Positions 50,812-63,044 of a DNA stretch of 64,000 nt are shown here, in pieces; position 1 is the stretch's first letter; the number at the start of each line of letters is the position of its first letter. Source of the stretch: Lates calcarifer (Eukaryota > Chordata > Actinopteri > Centropomidae); assembly GCF_001640805.2 (NCBI RefSeq), contig NC_066853.1:22281742-22345741 (forward strand). Reading direction: 5' to 3'. The position numbers were made by a program, and so were the translations under genes. Under the pieces are notes generated by a model, which did no database searches, was not told where the DNA came from, and saw only the letters and a program-made list of their open reading frames with translations.

Positions 50812-50990
50812 ACGTCACGTCTGTTGAAGCTGCGTTACTTTTTGGTACAAGTCGAGTAGCTACAAGTCACCACACCTGCAACTCAGCTTCACGTCGGTGG
50901 TTTACCCGTCAGCACACCTCTGTGCGCGCTCCCGCGGAGCAGAAGCAGAAATGAAACCGAAACTAAAGCGGTAAATGAACGTGGGTTATT
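50812..50990 (-). promoter_or_regulatory. rhbdd1: Probable rhbdd1 first non-coding exon and promoter
   Basis: A strong minus-strand donor ACGT|GTAAGT ends an exon at 50812. It would splice to the acceptor at 49627-49628 before the start codon. The 150 bases upstream are CpG-containing (CGCGCTCCCGCGGAGC near 50926-50941). A TGACGT CRE-like half site overlaps the donor side, and an ISRE-like element lies at 50948-50964. The exact transcription start is unknown. Confidence 0.5.
50948..50964 (+). promoter_or_regulatory. Interferon-stimulated response element-like motif
   Basis: The 17 bases GAAATGAAACCGAAACT contain three GAAA steps. The last 12, GAAACCGAAACT (50953-50964), fit the ISRE consensus GAAANNGAAACT exactly. 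The motif lies just upstream of the predicted first exon of rhbdd1, where an IRF or ISGF3 site would act. Confidence 0.55.
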
Positions 50991-52699
50991 TAACACTTCC
51001 CTTCCCAGAACTTTATTAAAGAAGGACGCAGAACATAGACTGAACAGGTGAGAGACAAAACCAACAACTGAGTAATAAATCAAAGAATAACAATAACAAA
51101 CAACAAACTAACAAATGAAAAGGATTTACATAAAATGAAGAATACAATTATTTAAGGAGAACAACATAGAAAAAAGAAAGGTTTAGGAGACAATATACAT
51201 TTGTAAGTTTAACTTCCTTTGCATTGTCAGAGGACTAAAGCACGGTTTAGCCTTGGCAAATTTGTTGCAATGAATATGGAATTTTATAATAAATAATAAT
51301 CAAGTTGATAACATTGTTGTATTTTGGACTGAACAAACTCAGGGAGGATAATGAAAGCACTAATATTGTGGTGTAGTGCAGGGTATACATAGGTATATAG
51401 CATATGTACATATTTGTCAGGTGGCATTGTATTTACTGATTTCTGAACCCCCTCTAATGTGCATCATTCAGTAATGTGCTGAGGCCTGTAGCCTACTATG
51501 AAACAGGATGTAAGGGTTATGATGGTGGTCCACTTCTTACTGGGGTACATCGCCATGGTAACTTGTGCTGAACACCTAACCTACTCTGGGGCAGGTTAAC
51601 TTCAATGGATCAGACCAACTACTGACCAATCAGATCACCAGAAAAGCGTAACAATCATTCCCACAGGAACCCAACATGGACAAAAGAGTTTACAATAAAG
51701 GGCACAATGAGGGCAACATGTTCTGAAGACGTGTTGTCCAACCATGTCAGAAATCAAATTTATAGACAATGACTTAAGGTCAGTGTGAAGAGGAGTCTGT
51801 TGAACCATTTGGACAAAGAGTTGTCTCTCTCTGCCAGGTTTACTCCCACCCAGAGAGCCCAAACGCTCTACTGTCTGGACAATCCCATGTATGTATGAAA
51901 CTGCCCAATTTAACCTGTGTCAGTTGTCAGTTGTCAGTGCATCTCATCAGCGATTGATGCGACTGTACCCTAGTGGCGTAACGCTTTGCAGGGGAGGGAT
52001 AAAATTCCCCTGCTGGGAGGCCTCCCAATGATGATATCCATACAAATATGGATACCAAACTGAACGACGCCAGACCTACTTCAATTCAAAAGGTTCTACT
52101 TGGACTTGGACTTGGCAGAGCAAAATATAAAAAAAATAAAGTATATCCGGTACATATAAAAACAATGATTATTACACATTTAATGATACTGTTAAATGCT
52201 TATTCTGCGAAATTGAAGAGGAGATGCACACATAGATATTTCTCCTCCAACCATGCAGATGATGTTTTTACCTGCATCGATACAGAGCAGTTTTCAACAT
52301 AATAACTATACAGTAAATCAGGCCACTGAGCTGTAAAACAATCCATAGTCAGCCTGATGGGCGAAATGGAAGTACATAGGCTCACATTTTCTGCTCTTTA
52401 TGCCATCTCATCCAGGACTTTGTCTGTAAAGCCAGAACACAGAGGAGAAATCAGAGAAGGGTAATCAATAATTGTTCTCTTGTGTGGATTGACAACCATA
52501 GAAAAGTCAAGAAACAATCATCAGGATCTGGCTTCCACATAATACAGCAGGCAACACGTGTTTGAATACAGTGACATATTTTTGTTCACATGACTCAAAA
52601 TATCAAATCACTATATTTATAGTAGAAGGCAATGAGACCTTGCATGTATTAGTCCTTATTGGTGTGTTACATACATGCCAAAAGTGGGTTAAAGAATAA

Positions 52700-53215
52700 C
52701 TGCTATATTTCATTTTCCCATGTTTTTGGGTACAAATGAATGAGAAGGACAAAAGTCTTTGCAGTCTGAGCAGTACTGAGCCTGGAGCTGCTGCAGCTGC
52801 TGCAGTGTAATACAACTGGCAATCGTTCACGTCAAAGTATGTCCACTGAAACTCACTGAAAACCCCAGAGGCCATTTAACTAGGACAACTAATATAATGT
52901 TAAATACAATTGTCTCTTATCAGCTACATACACCATGGTTATCAGTAAGTTACAGTCCCATAGCAAAAACACTAACAGCAGCCTGTACTCTGCAACTGAA
53001 AAAGTAAAACTTCCATTTAGCTTTGTCATCTGGTAAGCCTAGTACTTAGTCAAAATAATAGGACCTTATTTTCCCATGTTTTGGGTGAAAATGATTGATA
53101 AGGACAAAATCTTTGGAATTGTTGCCGTATTGAGCAAGAACAATGTACCTGGACAGCTGCAGTGATGTGATATGAGCCTTTATCCACGTCAAAGTACATC
53201 CACTAAAGTGCTGTT
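52700..53215 (+). repeat. Two diverged direct copies of a repeat, about 356 bases apart
   Basis: Copy 1 (about 52711-52860) and copy 2 (about 53068-53215) share, in order, TTTTCCCATGTTTT, a GATAAGGACAAAA-like word, CAGCTGCAGTG or similar, and CACGTCAAAGTA(T/C)(A/G)TCCACT. Copy 2 closely matches a dispersed repeat I remember from other fish. Copy 1 is more diverged and carries a CTGCAGCTGCTGCAG expansion. Confidence 0.6.
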
Positions 53216-53339
53216 TTTGCCACTGACAGGCTCAGATTTTGGACAACATTACACAACAACAACATTATGGATAGGATTCCTACAGAGATGGAGTTTTTTT
53301 TAATTAAAGAATGAGATCCTTTTTATTTAAGCAGAAACA

Positions 53340-53560
53340 TATCACTACTATCAGACAGTGGAGCCTGGCTTCTCTCCACAGTTCAAAGACATGCAGGTTA
53401 GGTTGACCTGGTGACTCTAAATTAGACCGTAGGTATGAATGTGTGTGTGAATGGTTGTTTGCCTCTCTCTCTCTTTAATAGACTGGCAGTCTGTCCAGGG
53501 TGTACCTCGCCTCTCGCCCAATGTTTTCTGGGACTAGCTACAGCCCCTTCATCTTCATTC
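53340..53560 (+). repeat. Teleost dispersed repeat (GTCCAGGGTGTACC family)
   Basis: The words CAAAGACATGCAGGTTAGGT, TGGTGACTCTAAATTAGACC, AGACTGGCAGTCTGTCCAGG and GCCTCTCGCCCAATG occur in the order known from a very abundant fish repeat. Confidence 0.65.
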
Positions 53561-53899
53561 ATATATTAGGTCAGTGTAGGAGCAGTCATATTTTCAAACT
53601 GCTTGACAAATAATGTTAAGTTTATCATGGTTGCAAACTCTGGCCTACACTATCTGTTGCTGATCAGCTGTTCCAAGACACTGTTTACAAAAGAAGCTAC
53701 TGGCACATATACTACTCACAGGTAAATTTAAAAAACATTTGTGGCGTGAATTAAGAGTATACCCACCTCTCAAGGCACCACTACTAATATCAGACCAAAA
53801 ACAGGAGAGCAGCCAAAATAAGTATAAAACATTGTAAGCAGCCAACACAAAAAATAGAAGAAATTCTAATTAGCAATGCTGCAGGTTGCTTATCCTTTC

Positions 53900-54735
53900 T
53901 AGTTCTGTCAGGTTGACTGGGGACTGTCGGTGGATAACTATTTTCAGGTCTCTCTAGAGATGTTTGACTGGGTTCAAGTCAGAGCTCTGGCTGGGCCGCT
54001 CGAGGACTTTCACAGAGTTGTCCCTGAGCCACTCCTGCATTATCACTGTCTTGGCTTGTGTGCTTACAGTCATTGTTGGAAGTTGACCTTCAGCTAAGAC
54101 TAACGTCTTGAGTGCTCTGGGCCAGGTTTTTATCAAGGATATCTCTGTGCTTTGCTCTGCTCAGCTTCCTCTCAGCCCTGATTAGTCTCCCTGTCTCCCT
54201 GCTGCTGAAAAACACCCCCATGGCCTGATGCTGCCGCCACCATGCCTCACTGCTGGGATAGTATTGGGCGGATGATGAGCAGTGCCTGGTTTCCTCCAGA
54301 CATGATGCTTGGAATTGAGGCCAAACAGTTCAGTCTTGGTTTTATCAAACCAGAAAATCTTGTCTCTCACATTCTGAGGGGCCATTTGGTGCTTTTTCTG
54401 AAACCTTAAATGAGCTTTCATGTGTCTTTCACTGATGAGAGGCTTCGTCTGACCACTCTGCCACAAAGCCCAGACGGATGAAGTGTTGCAGTGATAATTG
54501 CCCTTCGGATGTGTCTTCCATCTCCACACAGGATCTCTGGAGCTCAGCCAGAGTGACCATTTGGGTTCTTGGTCACCTCTCTTACCAGTGCCCTCTTCCA
54601 CTGATTGCTCAGTTTAGCTGGGCAGCCAGCTTTAGGAAGAATTCTGGTTGTTCCAGACTTCTTCACTGAATTCTTGTTTATGACAGACTCTGAATTGAAC
54701 TCATTTGGCAGTGCGCAGTCTGTTGCCATGCAGAG
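53900..54735 (-). mobile_element. Tc1/mariner-family transposon relic, disrupted transposase
   Basis: On the minus strand the block reads, in order, a Tc1-type N-terminal DNA-binding region (GCPAKLSNQW, REVTKNP), a middle part (SERHMKAHLRFQKKHQ, IFWFDKTKTELFGL, HVWRKPGTAHH, VRHGGGSIRPWGCFSAAG) and the C-terminal LERPSQSSDLNPVKHL, which holds the last acidic part of the DD34E catalytic triad region. Stops and frame shifts break the frame into at least three pieces, so it is inactive. No intact terminal inverted repeats were identified. Confidence 0.9.
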
Positions 54736-55799
54736 CTCTCTTTAACCAAGTCTAATTATGCTGCTGGGACAGAGACGGTGATGCAGGATTTGTTCTCTCT
54801 CTTCTCTCTGTCTTTTTTTCATGATACAAAATCTCCTCCTCCGTCAATCTGATTCTCTGCACCCTGTGCTCACATCTTTCTGCTTCCGTCATTCATAGTT
54901 TGCCCCTCATGCATTAAATAATCAATCCCTCTCTCTCACACAAGTACACTAGAGTATGTACCTCTACCAGTGAAGTGTAGAGAGTAATGAGGCTGGTTTG
55001 TGCTGAGGTGGCATAGAGAGGAGGAGTGACAGAGTGTGACGCGTCAGTGACAAGGACAAACAACCACAGAGGATGAAACTGAATTGAAAATGAGGCAGCA
55101 GAAAGAAAGGAGTGTGAAATGACAAAAAAAAGAGATGTGAAATTATAGGGAGAAGAGGGGTGGAGCAAGAGAAGACAGGAGGGAGGGAAGAGAGAAGGAA
55201 ATTAAAACAGGCTGAAAACAGCTAGAAAGGACAGTAAGGTTTGATACTGATGGTAGGCCAAGAAAAAATGAGAGCTTATTGGTATAAGTCAGGAGGGGAG
55301 GAGAGGAGAAGGATCAGGACAAGACCGATGACAGTGAAGGGGGAAAAGACTTTCAGAAACACCTGATAACAGTTTAACTACATTACAAAGTTATATTAAT
55401 CATATAATGCAGGACTATTCCAAATACTGATCCTGGTGTCACAGTGTAAGCTGTGTGTACTTCAGGTGTTGTGTAAATCTCAAAAATTCATTTGAGGATT
55501 TTAAACAGTTTACACGCAAAAACAGCATCTGAACCTTGAGTGAGTCTAAAAGTATTGAATAAATAAAAATTTTGGCTCGATAATAGCTCTACATGAAAAG
55601 TCAGAGGCTCAAAGTTCATTCATCCTGAGGGGAATATGAATCTTACATTCCTCATATTAATGCTTTAAACAAACAGAAATGTTTGACTTTTTTCAGTAGG
55701 TAAGCTCCTTGCACCCTCTTCTTCTTCAATGGTTTTTATTGTACCTGACAGGAAATTAGCACCACCACCAACTGTTTATATTGATGGGGCCGACTACTG

Positions 55800-56090
55800 G
55801 ATGGAAACACACATTAATCTGCATTGTCTTTTGCTGCTTACATTTGGATGAAAACTTGACTATTGCAATGTTTAAACAGTGACAGATCTTCTCTAAACTG
55901 TAGCCACAAAGTTGGAGGAACACTGTTGTCTGGAATATCGTTGTAATGTTTTAGCATTAACATTTCCCTTAACTGGAACAATGGGGACCGGCTCAAAGCT
56001 CCAAACACAATATTTAGACAGAAATGTCCACATATTTCTGGCCACATAGCACTGAGCTAAATGTGTGCCTCTTTGTGACTCCAAAGTGCA
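55800..56090 (-). mobile_element. Second Tc1-family relic (different subfamily, short)
   Basis: Minus-strand frames carry VPVKGNVNAKTLQRYS and, in another frame, YNDIPDNSVPPTLWLQF, followed by a decayed LFKHCNSQVF. These correspond to the 'PVKGNLNATAYNDILDNSVLPTLWQQF...QHDNAPVH' part of another fish Tc1-like subfamily as I remember it. The two frames overlap the same bases, showing frameshifts. Only the middle of a transposase survives. Confidence 0.55.
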
Positions 56091-56714
56091 ATTTAATCAA
56101 ACCTTAATTATAGTCTTTTCTTTTTTGTTTACTTCATAGTAGTGTTTGTACTGTAGCATTATCATTATATGTTGAACACAAAACTAGACCCTGGTTTCTC
56201 AGGGGAGAGTGTGAATGTTCTAAAGAGAAAGAGAGAGACAGGAGAGGTGAGCCACAACAGTAGTTGGTGATTGATTACCATGTTCTCCCCTGTGTGGGTG
56301 TGTGTATGTATGTGTATGACGTAAGGAGGGAGAGAAGCACAGTCAGAGATTTACTGAGAGTGTGTGAGAGAAAGTGTGCGTGTGAGGAAGGATAACTGAG
56401 CAAGTGTGTATATGTGTGTCCAGTCAAAAAGCAATAATGTGTACTTGGGTCAGCTTGTCTGCATTTGGATCTGTTTTTTGTCTATTGTGTATGTGTGTGA
56501 GAGAGAGAGAGCAAGAGAGAGCGAAAGAGAGAGTGTGTATTGATTCATCGTCAGCGTTGTAGTCATGCAGTGCACTGTGTGTGTGTGCACGCATGTGTGC
56601 GTATCAGGAGTCCTCTGCAGTGCTCTTCCTCTGCAGTGGAGGCTGTTATGTAATGGCGAGCAATAATAAAAAGAATGGAGGGAGGGCTCCACTGCAACAC
56701 TGAGGGACATCAAT

Positions 56715-56779
<65 letters not shown>
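56715..56779. repeat. (CA)n microsatellite, about 32 units
   Basis: The longest uninterrupted CA run in the window, in intergenic DNA. Nearby GA and TG runs (56495-56535, 56576-56592) make this a simple-sequence cluster. Confidence 0.97.
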
Positions 56780-56782
<3 letters not shown>

Positions 56783-58684
56783 TTTACTCTGCATAGTCCT
56801 TGGGTAGGCTTTTCTGCTTTTCAAATTTGTGTCTGTTATATTTTAATCATTTATTTGATGCTTTGATTGTAACATAGAAAACACTTTCATGACCACAGTC
56901 AAACACAATCAAGGAAGTTGACAGTAAATCCATTTTTTTTCTTTAAAGTTTGGGCCCATTTTTGATTAAATTACCTATTTATTATTTTAATGTTTAAATT
57001 ATGTTTTAATGTTTGCTTGGACACAGCTTTGTGCTGCAGAAAATTACCATTACCATCTTAACAAGTTATTTACCACAGTGAGACTGGCTAACAATTTTCA
57101 TGTCCACGTTATGCTACCAGTTATACTCAGGATATGGCATTTACATGGAACATGAGAAATCTGGCCATTCATCTCCAAGGTCTCCAGGTTATAAGTCTTG
57201 ATTCCTCAACATCACAGCCTCTTATTTCTGTTCTGACTGAGTTAACTCAACAATTGTCAGCACATATACAGGCTGTCTGAACTCTGCCACATTTACCACT
57301 GTGTGGGATTTAACTTCTCCATCTGATCACTGATAATTGAAATAAGAGTGGCAATACAATTTGTGATTTCTGTTACTTAAGTTTGGCATTTACTATCATC
57401 CCAGCATTTCTGAAACCAGAGATTGGTGTTAACATAAATAACACATAACCTATATACTCCAAACAAAAATATTATAATCAGGATACAACAAGAATAGTAT
57501 ATTAATGCAAGTATATAGTATATAAGTAGATAAATACATGAAAACACACTCATTTAATTATACCTTATACTTGTCCTCGTAACTGTGAGCCTGAAGACAC
57601 AGAGCAAATTTTAGAATAATTCACCTGTCATGTTGTTTTGAATGCTTACATAACAAGTGCTGATTGCTTCATTTAAATCTGACTAATGGTTACTTAACAG
57701 GATGGAGTATTATGAACTGTAAAATGCCCTGTGTATGCAGGTGTAATGAACTGTAATCTGTGTTCAGATGACAGCTGCCCCTCTGCTCTTGTTCTGAATC
57801 TGAATCATGACGTGTCATCACGTGTCAAATAATGCAAATTTATCATGAAAGACACCAGACACAGTGCTTCAGTCTCTGTTTCCTTCATAAAACTCAAAGC
57901 AAAAAAAATACAAACTCGGCCTTAATACTCCTAATCTCCCCTTTAAGGATGAATAAAAATGTGGTCTGTTGTATGTGAGCCTGATTTAATTTAGCTGCTT
58001 TAAATGCGTTGGGCAGCAGAGCACAGAGTGCTGCTGGGCAGACATACAGTATATGTCTCTGTTTAATGCTCCTCATGTGGCCAGCAGGGATCCTAATGGG
58101 CTGTTCGATCACTCTGCATGACTGCGAGGGAGGGAGGGAGCTGCAGAAAGAGGAGGAAAGAGGTTTAACAGAGTGTGTGAAGACAATAATAAACATGAGG
58201 ATAGAAAGAAATTTCATTTTGCATTTGAAACTATGGATGAATGAGGAGGCACTGTGAGGTGCAGTGTGTACAGTCTACCTTTTCCTTTACAGTGACATTT
58301 CATTTCATCTGAACGGTGGGTGGAGAGTGGGAGAAGAATGTAATTTTATAGAGCACGACACTAAGTTTACTACATGCTGACTCATTGTAATCCTCTGTGT
58401 AGCATCAGTTGAATGTCTAAAATGTCCAGCACCCAGCAGAAGCTGGGAGAGGAGCATTTTTATGATGTTGTATAATGTCAAAGAAAGTCAGGGTGTCTTT
58501 AAAAAACATGCATTTTAATATCCACACTACATAAAGCAATGACCCCACTGTTAAACCTCATTGCCATAGAGTGATGTAGCTCTGTGGCAGTGATGGTCAG
58601 TCGGTGCACTACTTTGGTCAAGAATAATCTGTAGTGGCAGATTTGATTTACCATTGTAGCAATATTGTATATATATAACATGTC

Positions 58685-58950
58685 CTGAGGATGAATCCTG
58701 ATTTCGTCACTGGTACTTCAGACGTTTCATATAGCGCCATCAGTGGGTCAAAATTTGATTTTTTTAAACATTTTTGTTTATGAACAAATACCATCAAAAC
58801 TAATGACATTTCCCTTAGCCCCAGTTGTGCTTTGTGTTTAGTGCGAACTGGGAAATATTTGCATGCTAATGGGCTAATCTAAGATGAACATGGTAAACAT
58901 GATAGCCTCACAGAGCTGCTAGCATGGCAGTAGATGCTGTGTTGATCTGT
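58685..58950 (+). repeat. Teleost dispersed repeat (GAGGATGAATCC family), long copy
   Basis: The words CTGAGGATGAATCCTGATTT, CAGACGTTTCATATAGCGCC, ATCAGTGGGTCAAAATTTGA, TGTGCTTTGTGTTTAGTGC and CCTCACAGAGCTGCTAGCAT occur in the order of a common fish repeat. It is the longest copy of the family here; the others are at 790-1140 and 16078-16145. Confidence 0.6.
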
Positions 58951-59820
58951 TTATTTTAGTTCTGTGTATTGGAACAGAAGAAGGGTAGATTAGTTTGGTT
59001 ACATTAAGGGAAATTATTATGGTGGGGTAATGCTAGATGTGGTTTCCCACATTTGGCAGTGCTTAAAGCTCAATAGGCGATCACTGTAGTTACATGTTTA
59101 AAATGGAAGGATATAAACCTGAAGCCTTAAAAGATGCTTTGGGTAAGCACAATGAAATATTGCCGTGAGATGGCCTGTTTTGACTACTGTATTTATTGAA
59201 ACAGAAGCACATTTGATAGACATAAAATGGACAACTGAAAATACAGCTTAAAAACATCCTGTGTGGACAGGGAGTAAAGAAAGAAAAGTGTTGTAGTTGG
59301 TTACAAACACTAGAGAGTGAATAAGCTCTGCTGTCATCATGATAACAACTATAGGGATGTCAGAGTTACAATGGATTGTGATGCTCAACATCCAGAAGTA
59401 TATAGTCAAACGTCTCTGTATCTGACTGCAGTGTGTCTGTGTCATTTCTTACCTTGATCTCGACTGAACTCTGGGGAGACCACAGGTTGAGAAGTAGTTA
59501 TGCAGAGGGTGATTGAAGTGTTGTGTGTGTCCATTTTCTCTGAACAGATGTCTTTTACTGCCTATCATCACTCATGCGCTGTAATAAAGCTGTTTCCTGT
59601 GCACAGGTTGCTGTTGTAATGGTTCTGTTACCTTGGCAATCTATGCCGTGTCGACCAGATTCAATGCACTATGATTAAAGGTGCACCGAGTTGCCATGGC
59701 AACGCTCTGCGTAGGAGTTGCATAAGCAGGGGACCCCAGTGACTGTTTGAGTGTGCGTGTGTGCTGATATCTGTGTGTGCATCTCTTTGAGTACAGCCTG
59801 AGTCCATGTGCCTCCATGCT

Positions 59821-59823
<3 letters not shown>

Positions 59824-59852
<29 letters not shown>
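59824..59852. repeat. (TG)n microsatellite
   Basis: About 14 TG units in intergenic DNA. A minus-strand open frame over it is only the repeat translated. Confidence 0.95.
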
Positions 59853-62464
59853 CACAGATTAGTGTTCTTGACCTGAAACTAAAGGAGATTTAAGTATTGA
59901 GTGATTTTTTTTCTCCTTTTCCTCTCTTGACAACACTTGATAACTTCTTGTCTGTCACATTTTAACCTTTATTTATCCAGGGAAATTTAATGTAGGAAGT
60001 GTTTGTTACTACTTACTGCCCTGCTTCACATTCAGACTTACTCACATTCATACCTGGGCTAGCTGCACAGTTTAACCACAGTCTGCTGCTGGCAGGCTTT
60101 AAGCTCTGCTCACATGGAGCAGCATGTAGATGCTGTTCTGGGCCTTTCTATTGTATTACACAATCTCCTTGAGCAGATGCAGTTTGCCCAGTTGTCATTC
60201 CATTTTTCTGTGCACTTAAAGGCCCTTTTGTTCATGTCGGTTTCAATGCTCAACTCATTTTTGACCTTGTAAATAGAAGTTGAAAAAAAATAAATAAATA
60301 AACCGTCTTACCTCAAGGTTCATTCAGGCTTTTGAGTGCAAAGCTAGTTTTCTCTCCGGACCGAGTTTTGGACCAAGACTACTTCTGGAACTGGAAGGAC
60401 AACACACACAGTTAGGTGTACAAATTAGTTTCTTAATCTTTAAAACTCACAGCTTATCTTGAAATATACTGTAGAGTTGGTTTTTATGTTAAAAAAAAAA
60501 AAAAAAAACATCCTCTCTCATAGGAAGCTGGCATTTGAAGGCTCATGCTCTATGTAAACATTTTGCACTCTGACCTCACTTTTTCATGTGCTATGAAAGT
60601 TGCTCTGCTCACTATTCGCAATGTTTGCTTGTTTTGTGTTTCAGTTTGACATAACAAAGATTCAATGTTTCTTTCAAATATTTCATTTAGATATGATAGG
60701 ATGACCCAAACCACTAAAATAGAACTGGGTTTATTGATGTTGTTTCATGTGCAGGCTACTGAAATAGATCATTATTCAGTGTTGTGTTTAAGTTACTTCT
60801 TCCACTAACAGGTTGAAGATATTTCCTTAAGAAATAACTTCTAGCTCTCTGCAGCAGAGTTATTGTCTGCATAGTGTTCATGTTTGTTTGGCTGTGTGTA
60901 CTTCCTCAAACAAAACTTAGTGTTGCAGCTAAGTTGAGTTTGTGAGAGTGATTGAAATTCGGATCAGGCCAGGCCTGTCCTTGTTATGTAATAACAACTG
61001 TAGCCTGACATTTCCCTGTGTTTGGAAATGTTTTCTGCTCTGTTTTCAGCAGGGATTTACTACTGCTCTGCCTGCTGTAAAGGATTTACTACCACAACAT
61101 CTCCACTGACGTTAAACAGAGACACACAAAGTCACCAGTACCCACCGACAGGCCCATTTAATGATGTTCATTCATTATGCACAGCTTTGTTGTTCTGTCT
61201 GTGATTAAATTCCTGTTTTGATGTTGTAGCATAGAAAGAGTTTGCCATTACATAACAGAACTGAAAAAGGAACTGATAAACAGAGGAAAGACAGACACAA
61301 TCATACTGGAATTTACCTACAAGTCAATTTATTCTGTAATTTTGCTTTAAATAATATTATTTTAGCATATTTAGTGTTATATTTTAGTAATATTGTATTA
61401 TAACATCTTGGCTAAAGGCCACAATCTTGGCTACCATACATGCCATATTTGGCTAAATGTTTCACGCTCCTCCACTCTGACATACAGACAAATAACCTGT
61501 AAAAAAAACACATTTTAGGAAAAGTTTCATTCCATCTGCCATCACAGCTTTAAATAATCTTATTTAGTTTACTGTGGTGTTTTTTGTCTTTTGGACTAGA
61601 TGGATGCTGACATTTTAAACACTCTTAAACTTGTGCAAATTTGTTCAACTTTGTTTGTGAAAACAGAAAAGGGAATCAGAAGTGAACCAGAGGCCAACAG
61701 ATTTTTAAAATATCTTCAGTGAAACTTATCATAAAATACAGTGACAAGTATATAAATAAGAGCAAAAATTAAAAAATAGTTCTAGGTAGTTAAACCAAAT
61801 ATTAGATATCATATTGTACAGTGAGAACTTCACTTAACTTCAATGGAAATGAATAAATATATATAGGAGGAGAAAAGCGGTACAGATGCACATGCAAGTA
61901 ATTAATATTCTTCTAGGGTAGAGTTTAAAAATAGCTTGTGTCTTTGCTGCTTTTTTTTTTTTTTAACTGTAGCTCAACTAAAGAGTTGTGACATGGCTGA
62001 ATATCATTAAGAAAGTCAGATTTCTATCTATCCATCTCATTTTAATTCAACAGATTTTTTCAAAAATGACATTGAGTCATGCTGATTTAAAAATACAGTA
62101 CATTATTTTTTTTCCAAAATGAATTAAAATATAATTGTCACTTATAAAGCTTGACCATGTTACTAGTTTTCAGATCAAAGGTCTTGGACAACATTTCAAA
62201 AATATTTACAATACATACAGACATGGTTGCTATTCTATGTTCCTGATGATTTTTCCATGTACTCTTTCAAGGTAATATATCATCTCAGTTATGAACTGAA
62301 CTTTCAATAATAAGAGTGAAACCTGCCCAAAATGTTGAGTTTTAATAATAGAAAACAAACAAACAAATCAAATATTCAAAAATAAAATATTTACATTTGA
62401 GGAACTGGTACTAACAATTAAAATGTATGATAATAATTTGAATAGTGATTAATCAACTATTGAG

Positions 62465-62600
62465 CACTAGTTAGTTTCTGGGTGCCTGAAGAAATAATTA
62501 AACTATCCTACACAGCGGGGGCCCGAGCTACAAGTTTTTTGCCCTGGGGCCGCAGAGGAGGTTAATCCGGCCATGGGTTAATCTGGGGCACGTGCAGGTA
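62465..62600 (+). repeat. Dispersed repeat copy B (pair with 34540-34770)
   Basis: It shares the ordered words CAAGTTTTTTGCCCTGGGGC and TTAATCCGGCCATGGG with the copy in cul5 intron 1. Confidence 0.5.
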
Positions 62601-62759
62601 TGGGACCAGTTCTCAATGTAAATAATCATTTTTTGCTCAATCCCACATAGAAAATCAAGTAGGCAACGCACTAATCTAGAGAGATACAACATGAACATGA
62701 TTAAAAAAATGTATTTTCTTTGTGTTTTTCGATCTTTATAGGGTAATTTTAGTAAACAA

Positions 62760-63044
62760 AGAGGGAGAGATATGGTAGTGCGCTGTGCTGACGTAAGCAA
62801 CAGGTTGGTTGAGCTCCTCGCGGCCGCCTCTCGTGCCTGCAGTTCTCTCCTCACCCAGCCGGAGCGCGTGCTGGTACTGTACATCCCCGTGTCTTCGCAC
62901 AGGCAGCACACACGGAGCTGCAGCACGAGACCACTGCAGCATACAGCTCGTGCCTCAAAACGTATTTTTGAAAACTACCAGTCCGAAAAGAACGGAAGAA
63001 AAATAGGGTGAAGGATTATCGAGCAGCAAATAGACGCTCTATAG
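62760..63044 (+). promoter_or_regulatory. CpG-rich probable promoter and first exon of an unseen downstream gene
   Basis: CG dinucleotides are concentrated at 62785-62950 (for example CTCCTCGCGGCCGCC). The block ends in a strong plus-strand donor, ATAG|GTAAGA at 63041-63050. A CRE-like TGACGTAA lies at 62789-62796. The plus-strand frame from 62772 to 63011 (79 codons) closes before the donor, so the exon would be 5' UTR or carry an upstream frame. The gene cannot be named. In human, ELMOD1 and SLN flank SLC35F2 on the side away from CUL5, but no coding exon here tests that. Confidence 0.45.

Larger units (their letters stand above)
50990..62760. other. Gene desert with transposon relics
   Basis: No exon chain could be built on either strand over almost 12 kb. 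Recognisable content consists of two Tc1-family relics (53900-54735, 55800-56090), dispersed repeats (52700-53215, 53340-53560, 58685-58950, 62465-62600) and microsatellites. The rest is AT-rich with purine-rich runs around 55020-55340. Regulatory elements could be present but cannot be named from sequence. Confidence 0.55.

Noticed and set aside
62528..62942. Minus-strand frames of 132 and 68 codons over the right-hand CpG block
   Set aside because: GC-rich sequence lowers stop frequency. The plus-strand donor and promoter-like features fit a plus-strand first exon better.
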